Source: JAFGHJ01 sp964525555
Lineage (GTDB): Bacteria; Hydrothermota; UBA3072
Assembly (NCBI GenBank): GCA_964525555.1
Contig: CAZGHN010000001.1
Coordinates: forward strand, 248,001 to 312,000
Reading direction: 5' to 3'
Length of the DNA: 64,000 nt
The notes under the pieces are model-generated. The model was not told the origin of the DNA. It saw nothing but the letters and a program-made list of their open reading frames with translations, and made no database searches. This document shows positions 58,675 through 64,000 of the stretch, in pieces. The stretch's first letter is position 1. Each line of letters begins with the position of its first letter. A program made the position numbers and the translations under genes.

Positions 58675-59619
58675 GTGAAATTGAAATTGAAAATTTTTTC
58701 AGGCTCTGAAACCTTAAAACTTGCAGAAGGTATCAGCAAACATCTCAAGATACCTCTATCTTCTCTTGTAAGAAAGAAATTCTCCGACGGAGAGATTTTT
58801 ATTCAAATTACAGAAAACGTTCGAGGTAGAGATGTTTTTGTTGTACAATCTACAAACCCTCCCGCAGAAAATTTTATTGAGTTGCTGCTTATAATTGACG
58901 CTCTCAGGCGAGCCTCTACAGAAAGAATAACAGCTGTTATTCCTTACTTTGGTTACGGTCGTCAAGAAAAAAAGGACAGACCCAGAGTTCCAATTTCTGC
59001 AAAACTATTTGCCAATCTATTGGAAAAAGCCGGAGCCGACCGCGTAATAAGCATAGACTTGCACTCACCACAGATAACTGGTTTCTTTGATATATCAGTT
59101 GACCATCTTTTTGCAACGCCAGTTATGGTCAAACATATAAAAAAACTAAAATTAAAAGATAAAGAAACCGTCATAATTTCTCCAGATGTCGGGAGAGTAG
59201 AAGCTGCAAGAGCCATTGCAAAAAAAATCAGCAATAACATACCTATAGCTATTGTTGATAAAAGAAGACCCAAGCCAAATCAATGCGAAATTGTCAATAT
59301 AATTGGAGACGTAAAGAAAAAAACAGCCATTATAATAGACGATATTGTCGATACAGCTGGCACTTTAACACAAGCAGCAAACGAATTGAAAAAACAGGGA
59401 GCGAAAAAAATCTACGCATATATAACCCATGCTGTACTTTCAGGTAAAGCAATAAATAAGATTGCGTCCTCATCACTCGATAAACTTGTCGTTACAGATA
59501 CTATTCCACTGGGCAACAAGAAAATCGACAAAATAGAAGTGATTTCAGTGGCAGAACTTCTCGGGGAAGCTATAAAGAGAATCTATGAAAACAAGTCAGT
59601 GTCATCACTTTTCATTTAA
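58675..59619 (+). CDS. prs: Ribose-phosphate pyrophosphokinase
   Basis: 314 residues, GTG start only eight bases after the tRNA end (in-frame TTG codons at 58681 and 58687 are alternatives). Makes PRPP from ribose-5-phosphate and ATP. Motifs: FSDGEIFIQITENVRGRDVFVVQ, YFGYGRQEKKDRPR, DLHSPQITGFFDI, the flexible loop DKRRPKPNQCE and the PRPP loop IIIDDIVDTAGTL. Confidence 0.96.
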   Translation: MKLKLKIFSGSETLKLAEGISKHLKIPLSSLVRKKFSDGEIFIQITENVRGRDVFVVQSTNPPAENFIELLLIIDALRRASTERITAVIPYFGYGRQEKKDRPRVPISAKLFANLLEKAGADRVISIDLHSPQITGFFDISVDHLFATPVMVKHIKKLKLKDKETVIISPDVGRVEAARAIAKKISNNIPIAIVDKRRPKPNQCEIVNIIGDVKKKTAIIIDDIVDTAGTLTQAANELKKQGAKKIYAYITHAVLSGKAINKIASSSLDKLVVTDTIPLGNKKIDKIEVISVAELLGEAIKRIYENKSVSSLFI

Positions 59620-59643
59620 ATAGATGCAATTGAGGAGGAGAAA

Positions 59644-60306
59644 GTGGAAGTAAAAGAAAGAAAAGAAATTGGAACAAGGGAAGTCAACACTCTCAGGAAG
59701 GGCGGATGGATACCCGGAGTAATCTACGGTCACGGAGAAAAGAGTATACCAATAAAAATCAAGGAAGACGAAATTAAAAAAGTTTTACATGACCTTCATT
59801 CCGAAGCAACTTTACTAACTCTTAATTACGAAGGTAAAAAACTTCAGGTACTGATGAGAGAAGTAAGCCGAAATCCTATGACCGAAAATCTATTGCATGT
59901 AGATTTCCAACACATACATGAAAACGAAGAAGTTAATGTTCATGTCACACTAGAATTCCAAGGCAAACCGAAAGGCATAGAAGAAGGAGGAATACTAAAC
60001 ATCGAACATAGAGATTTAATAGTAAGATGTTTACCGAAGGATATACCGGAAAACATCGTTGTAGATACAACTGCTCTTGAAATAGGACAATCTCTCCATA
60101 TTAGAGATCTAAATGTACCTGAGGGAGTTAAAGTAGAAGAGGATCCTTCTTCAACCGTAGTTAATATCCTGTCACCTAGAAAGATTGTAGAAGTTGCGCC
60201 TGTCGAGGAAGAAGTCCCAATCGGTGAAGAAGCAGAAGAACCAGAAGTGATAACAAAAGAGGAAGAAAGCCCAGAAGATACAAAAGAAAAGGAGAGTCAC
60301 GAATAA
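59644..60306 (+). CDS. rplY: Ribosomal protein bL25 (CTC form)
   Basis: 220 residues, GTG start behind a GAGGAGG site. An N-terminal 5S-rRNA-binding L25 domain (1-90; GTREVNTLRKGGWIPGVIYGHG, HVDFQHI) is followed by the CTC beta domain (95-185; VHVTLEFQGKPKGIEEGGILNI) and an acidic C-terminal tail. Its stop codon overlaps the proposed ATA start of pth. Confidence 0.95.
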   Translation: MEVKERKEIGTREVNTLRKGGWIPGVIYGHGEKSIPIKIKEDEIKKVLHDLHSEATLLTLNYEGKKLQVLMREVSRNPMTENLLHVDFQHIHENEEVNVHVTLEFQGKPKGIEEGGILNIEHRDLIVRCLPKDIPENIVVDTTALEIGQSLHIRDLNVPEGVKVEEDPSSTVVNILSPRKIVEVAPVEEEVPIGEEAEEPEVITKEEESPEDTKEKESHE

Positions 60307-60872
60307 AATATCGGGCAGCACTAGGGCTTTGCAATTTTTCATGGGAATACGTTGGAACCAAGCATAACCTTGGGGGAAGAGTAATAGAATTTATATGTTC
60401 TGAAGAAAAACTTAAAATTAAACCAGGCAAAGGACATTATTATTACTCAAAAATCGAAAACTTAATATTAGCCTATCCAACAACTTTTATGAATAACAGT
60501 GGAATCGCAGCACTTGAACTATCCGAACATTTCTCGCTCTCTCCAAAAAATATTCTTATCATATCGGATGACATTAATTTACCTTTTGGGAAAATAAGAT
60601 TAAGAAGCAAAGGAAGTGATGGAGGGCATAACGGCCTACATTCCATAATATATAATCTTAATAGTGAAGATGTACCTCGCCTGCGAATTGGAATAGGAAA
60701 ACCTGTTAATTGCGAAAGGACAACATGGGTTCTATCAAAATTCAATGAAGAAGAAGAAAAATCAATGCCAAAAATATTAAAAAAAGCAAAAGAAGCAATA
60801 ATTATATGGAAAAATGAAAATATTGAAGTAGCTATGTCAAAAATAAATGGGGTTCAAAAGGAGGATAAATGA
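60303..60872 (+). CDS. pth: Peptidyl-tRNA hydrolase with probable ATA start codon
   Basis: 189 residues. Recycles peptidyl-tRNA. Homology begins at once: YRAALGLCNFSWEY corresponds to the GLGNPGxxY start with catalytic Asn kept. TKHNLGG carries the catalytic His, then DDINLPFGKIRLRSKGSDGGHNGL. No NTG codon occurs in frame between the upstream coding region and ATG 60489, which would delete both catalytic residues. ATA 60303 overlaps the rplY stop (ATAA) and has AAAAGGAG (60287-60294) eight bases upstream. It is therefore the most likely start, unless an ATG has been misread. Overlaps rpsF by 4 bases. Confidence 0.88.
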   Translation: MKYRAALGLCNFSWEYVGTKHNLGGRVIEFICSEEKLKIKPGKGHYYYSKIENLILAYPTTFMNNSGIAALELSEHFSLSPKNILIISDDINLPFGKIRLRSKGSDGGHNGLHSIIYNLNSEDVPRLRIGIGKPVNCERTTWVLSKFNEEEEKSMPKILKKAKEAIIIWKNENIEVAMSKINGVQKEDK

Positions 60873-61153
60873 GAAAATACGAATGCACATTTATTATTAA
60901 TCCTGAAAAAGAAGAGGAAGCAAAAAAAATTATTGAAGAGATAAAAACTCACCTGGAAGACAACAAAGGAAAGGTAAAAAAGATTGATGAATGGGGAATT
61001 AAAGAGCTTGCTTATGAAATAGACGGGTATAACAATGGCTTCTATACCTTAATTAATTTTGAATCGGATCCGGATAAGGCAAACAACTTTAAAGAATTTA
61101 TGCAAAAGAATACAAATATACTGAGATACATTTTAGTAGTAAAGGGGAAATAA
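60869..61153 (+). CDS. rpsF: Ribosomal protein bS6
   Basis: 94 residues. RKYECTFIINPEKEEEAKKII...WGIKELAYEIDGYNNGFYTLINFESDP and ILRYILVVKGK are the canonical bS6 blocks. ATG overlaps the pth stop (ATGA) and has an AAAGGAGG site. In most bacteria it is followed by ssb, rpsR and rplI; here only ssb follows. Confidence 0.96.
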   Translation: MRKYECTFIINPEKEEEAKKIIEEIKTHLEDNKGKVKKIDEWGIKELAYEIDGYNNGFYTLINFESDPDKANNFKEFMQKNTNILRYILVVKGK

Positions 61154-61154
61154 A

Positions 61155-61604
61155 ATGAACGAATATAGAATTCCAAACATCAATTCTGTAACGATTACAG
61201 GAAGAGCAACTGCCGATTCAATTCTTAGTTACACCGAATCAGGTAGCGCTTATCTCAAATTCCGTATTGCATCAAATCGTAATTACAGAGACAAAAGTGG
61301 AGAATGGAAAGAAGAAACCACATTTACTGGTATAACATTATGGGGGAATCAAGCAGAGAGATTAAGCGAACGTATAAAAAAGGGTACTCCGGTTCTGGTT
61401 GAAGGCAGATTATCAAGTTATACAAGAGAAGTTGATGGCTTTAAGAGAACTGAAGTAAGTATAAGCGCATTTAGAGTTCAAGTATTACTAAAATCTGCAA
61501 CCCCATACCAGGACGAAGTTACAGAAGAAACAACAGAAGAAGCGGAAGAGGTAACACAAGATGTCGAGACACCTCCTGGAGATGACGAGGAACTTCCATT
61601 TTAA
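61155..61604 (+). CDS. ssb: Single-stranded DNA-binding protein
   Basis: 149 residues. An OB-fold (about 8-108; VTITGRATADSILSYTESGSAYLKFRIASNRNYRD, LWGNQAERLSERIKKGTPVLVEGRL) is followed by an acidic linker and the conserved DDEELPF tip that recruits replication partners. One base separates it from rpsF. The 18S-family partner rpsR does not follow, and the next gene is on the opposite strand. Confidence 0.96.
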   Translation: MNEYRIPNINSVTITGRATADSILSYTESGSAYLKFRIASNRNYRDKSGEWKEETTFTGITLWGNQAERLSERIKKGTPVLVEGRLSSYTREVDGFKRTEVSISAFRVQVLLKSATPYQDEVTEETTEEAEEVTQDVETPPGDDEELPF

Positions 61605-61745
61605 AAAATTTTAAAAGGAAATGGCCACGGATTAACACAGATAAAAAAATATTTATTTATTGTTTTTTTTACTAAATCCCAACCCCTAAATCCTAAATCC
61701 TAAAAATAGCCACAGAGTACATAGAGATTTTTCTGCCGTCAGCTG
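61605..61745. repeat. Intergenic repeat words
   Basis: CCACGGATTAACACAGATAA, CTAAATCCTAAATCCTAAA, and the ACATAGAGATTTTT plus GCCGTCAGCTGTCAGCT module that also occurs at 46478-46522. It lies between convergent ssb and the aldolase/dehydrogenase gene. Confidence 0.6.
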
Positions 61746-61761
61746 TCAGCTATTCTTCTCG

Positions 61762-63870
61762 TCACCGCGGTGTTGCATCCGGGAGACCGCCATCTACCGG
61801 GATGGTCGAACCTGTTGTCGGAGTCTGACGGGTTGCAAAGAATAATACTGCCTTTGCCACATGCTCAGCAGTTATTTTTGCTTTAAGGAGATTTCGTTTT
61901 CTATAATATTCCGGAAGACTCTTTTCGGAAAGGCCTCTCGTCTTCATACGGTCCGGACCAACTTCTTCCCATAATCCAGATTTACGCTTACCATGAGAAA
62001 ATACTGCATCGGGAGAAACCATATTGACTCTCACATCCATTTCTGCAAATTCCAGGCTTGCGATTCGAGCTAACTGGTGTGATGCCGCCTTTGTTGCACT
62101 GTAAGCTCCGAACTTGGCACCCGGCGCAAAGACATTCTTAGTGGATATTACAATAATATCCCCTCCTGTTCCCTGGGTTTTAAAACGTCTTCCGGATTCA
62201 GACAACACGTGAAGCGTTCCTTCAACATTTACCTGTTCGACTTTTCGAAATGCATTCTGATCTATGTCCGTAAGAGATGAAACACGCGCAATACCGGCAT
62301 TCACAATAACAAGGTCAATCCCACCCCAATTTTGAATAACTTTATCAAAGCCGTCTGCAACTGATTTTGGATTTGTTACATCAAGGCTAACACCAATAAC
62401 TCTTTCTTTATACTTTACCTTAAACTCATTTACTAATGAATTGAGATTACCACCCGGTAAATCTGTGACAGCAACATGGCATCCATTTCTAAGTAGTTCC
62501 TCGCAAATCCCACTTCCGATTGCTCCTGCGGCTCCACTTACAATCGCAACAGAGCGATTAAGAGGGAATTCATCCTTGTTTTCGAGTTTTGCATGCTGAA
62601 GGCCAAGGTACTCCATATCAAAAAGATGTTGCTCGTTTAGTCCCTCATATTTCCCCATCGAAGCAATCTTCGCCTTGGTAGATAAAGTCGAAGCAGTGAT
62701 ATCTCTCACTATATCAGCTTCTACTACATCCTTACCAGTGCATATTGCTCCTAATCCAGGAATTAGAATCACCCTTGGCATTGAATCAAAACGATTAAGT
62801 TTTTGTCTCATTTTTTTAGAATAAAGCTCGAAGTACTCATCATATTTTCCTAGGTACTCGGCAACTGAAATTCTAATTTGTTCTCTTAAATTTTCTTCAT
62901 CATCGTATTTAAGGTCGTCAATCCAAAGCGGATAAGCTTTAGTTCTTATAAGATGATCAGTAGTTAAGGGAGGTGTTAATGTGATTTCCATACCCCTATA
63001 TGAATCAACAAGGTTTAAAATTTCTTTATTTATTAGAGGTCTAAGTATAAAACGCGAATGTGGCCAATCAGGGTTTCCCGTCGGGATAGCAAGAAGTCCC
63101 TTAAGGACTGGCGCAACCTTCAGATATCTTTTCCTGGCTTTCAGTAAAGGTGTGGTTTTTTTGGCCCTTACCGGTTTTCCACCTTTCTTTGAAAGATACC
63201 GCTCCGCTTTTGTTACAAGTTCAATTGTCCTCTCATAAGATTGCCGGGCGCTCTTGCCCCAGGTAAGCAGTCCATGCTTCACCAGGACCATGCCTTTACA
63301 ACCGGCATTCTCATGAAATGCACGAGCAGCAGCTTTAGCTAGCTCAAATCCCGGCTTTTTGTATTCCAGTATAATTACATCGCTACCCAATGCATCCCGG
63401 ATGATTTTTTCTCCGCCAATTTGATTGGTTAGAGCTAAAATCGCATCTGCGTGAGTGTGATCAATGTATTCTGCGGGTATAAAGGCATGCATCAGAGTTT
63501 CAATCGAGGGATTTCCATCTTTAGCATTTAGACGATGTGTTAATATTTCATTAATCATATCTTCATCAGAAAGTTTCTTTAAATTCTGCAGCTGCCTGAC
63601 ATAATCAAGGTCGATTCCCGTATGTCCTTCCGGCTCAATATTTGAGAGGTTCAGACCGGATGCTTTAACGTAAATAACAGGATTTTTTTCACCTAAAACA
63701 TTAATGAATGTTCCTTTAACTGATGTATTTCCACCGCCATGAAGTACAAGTTCCTTTTCCTCTCCGATAAGTCTGCTTGTGTAGGTTCGAAGAGCAAGAT
63801 CCTCTCCCCTTTTTTTACCGTATTTAGCGACGAACCTGGATGCCTCCTTCCCGGACCATCTATTTTTCAT
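61762..63870 (-). CDS. Bifunctional rhamnulose-1-phosphate aldolase/short-chain dehydrogenase
   Basis: 702 residues. The N-terminal ~400 residues form a class II aldolase/adducin domain with zinc histidines in IDHTHADAILALTNQ and VLVKHGLLTWGKSA. The C-terminal ~270 form a short-chain dehydrogenase: nucleotide loop VSGAAGAIGSGI, catalytic Tyr/Lys in YSATKAAS, and a GSTIPVDGG end. Such fusions cleave rhamnulose-1-phosphate and oxidise lactaldehyde. Base composition looks visibly more GC-rich than the surroundings, hinting at acquisition. Its ATG overlaps the rpe stop (ATGA). Confidence 0.92.
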   Translation of the reverse strand: MKNRWSGKEASRFVAKYGKKRGEDLALRTYTSRLIGEEKELVLHGGGNTSVKGTFINVLGEKNPVIYVKASGLNLSNIEPEGHTGIDLDYVRQLQNLKKLSDEDMINEILTHRLNAKDGNPSIETLMHAFIPAEYIDHTHADAILALTNQIGGEKIIRDALGSDVIILEYKKPGFELAKAAARAFHENAGCKGMVLVKHGLLTWGKSARQSYERTIELVTKAERYLSKKGGKPVRAKKTTPLLKARKRYLKVAPVLKGLLAIPTGNPDWPHSRFILRPLINKEILNLVDSYRGMEITLTPPLTTDHLIRTKAYPLWIDDLKYDDEENLREQIRISVAEYLGKYDEYFELYSKKMRQKLNRFDSMPRVILIPGLGAICTGKDVVEADIVRDITASTLSTKAKIASMGKYEGLNEQHLFDMEYLGLQHAKLENKDEFPLNRSVAIVSGAAGAIGSGICEELLRNGCHVAVTDLPGGNLNSLVNEFKVKYKERVIGVSLDVTNPKSVADGFDKVIQNWGGIDLVIVNAGIARVSSLTDIDQNAFRKVEQVNVEGTLHVLSESGRRFKTQGTGGDIIVISTKNVFAPGAKFGAYSATKAASHQLARIASLEFAEMDVRVNMVSPDAVFSHGKRKSGLWEEVGPDRMKTRGLSEKSLPEYYRKRNLLKAKITAEHVAKAVLFFATRQTPTTGSTIPVDGGLPDATPR

Positions 63871-64000
63871 TTAATTTCCTCTAACATGAATTGGATGTTT
63901 TCCACTGGATCCTCCCCCTTAAATATTGCACTTCCGCTCACCAAAATATCAGCCCCTACTTTAGCAAACTCAGAAATATTTTTCATTTTTACACCACCAT
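63867..64000 (-). CDS. rpe: Ribulose-phosphate 3-epimerase, C-terminal part (partial)
   Basis: The last 44 codons are in the window: GGVKMKNISEFAKVGADILVSGSAIFKGEDP then a closing helix. The GG-V..N and GAD-VSGSAIF blocks are the phosphate-binding end of the Rpe TIM barrel. The gene continues off the right edge. The TGA stop shares bases with the ATG of the aldolase/dehydrogenase, so the two form one transcription unit. Confidence 0.88.
   Translation of the reverse strand, partial: GGVKMKNISEFAKVGADILVSGSAIFKGEDPVENIQFMLEEIK

Noticed and set aside
60489..60872. Short pth starting at ATG 60489
   Set aside because: This would remove the catalytic Asn and His that are clearly encoded upstream in the same frame. 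The longer reading from ATA 60303 is preferred.

Overview
The window is an AT-rich chromosomal segment of a diderm (LPS-type) bacterium. It carries lpxD, lptD, bamA, skp, SLBB export and O-antigen/exopolysaccharide genes, a lamin-tail protein with a C-terminal fibronectin-like secretion/anchor module, spoVG outside Firmicutes, a DUF2723 membrane protein and a CTC-type L25. This mix fits an FCB-like candidate phylum (WOR-3/Stahlbacteria or Cloacimonadota type). That placement is inferred from gene content only.

Layout. 1-105: start of mraZ leaving the window on the minus strand, with a textbook MraZ operator and promoter. 0.4-1.5 kb: two exported proteins. 1.6-5.0 kb: dnaG-rpoD. 5.2-6.3 kb: an aminotransferase-fold protein whose PLP lysine is replaced by alanine. 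6.6-9.1 kb: a multi-SLBB polysaccharide export protein. 9.1-19.5 kb: a plus-strand housekeeping run (DUF502, CorC-like, dnaE, small barrel protein, purA, secA, lepB). 19.6-28.8 kb: minus strand, including the tightly overlapped outer-membrane biogenesis operon bamA-lipoprotein-OMP-skp-lpxD-lptD. 28.9-50.1 kb: a surface-polysaccharide locus (initiating sugar transferase, Wzz, O-antigen ligase/polymerase, three glycosyltransferases, radical SAM, deacetylase, sulfotransferase, flippase, UDP-sugar dehydrogenase, asparagine-synthase-like protein, three methyltransferases). Within it lies a decayed patch with wecB and hicA fragments beside an intact HicB. 50.5-54.3 kb: lamin-tail protein, a gap with DnaA-box-like sites, porin, cspA. 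54.5-61.6 kb: DUF2723, ispE, spoVG, tRNA-Gln, prs, rplY, pth, rpsF, ssb. 61.8-64 kb: rhamnulose-phosphate aldolase/SDR fusion and the 3' end of rpe.

Cross-cutting observations. (1) Nineteen TTGACA-like/TATAAT-like promoters can be read in front of genes on both strands, and all have exactly a 16-bp spacer. In about seven of them the expected transcription start falls on, or within a few bases of, the start codon, which suggests leaderless mRNAs. (2) pth has no usable NTG start but has a well-placed ribosome-binding site before an ATA. The sugar transferase shows a similar arrangement. (3) Intergenic gaps share a mosaic of short repeated modules, including an approximately 130-bp inverted repeat flanking a two-methyltransferase cassette. 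(4) Several enzymes lack a canonical catalytic residue. No CRISPR array, rRNA or insertion sequence was seen.
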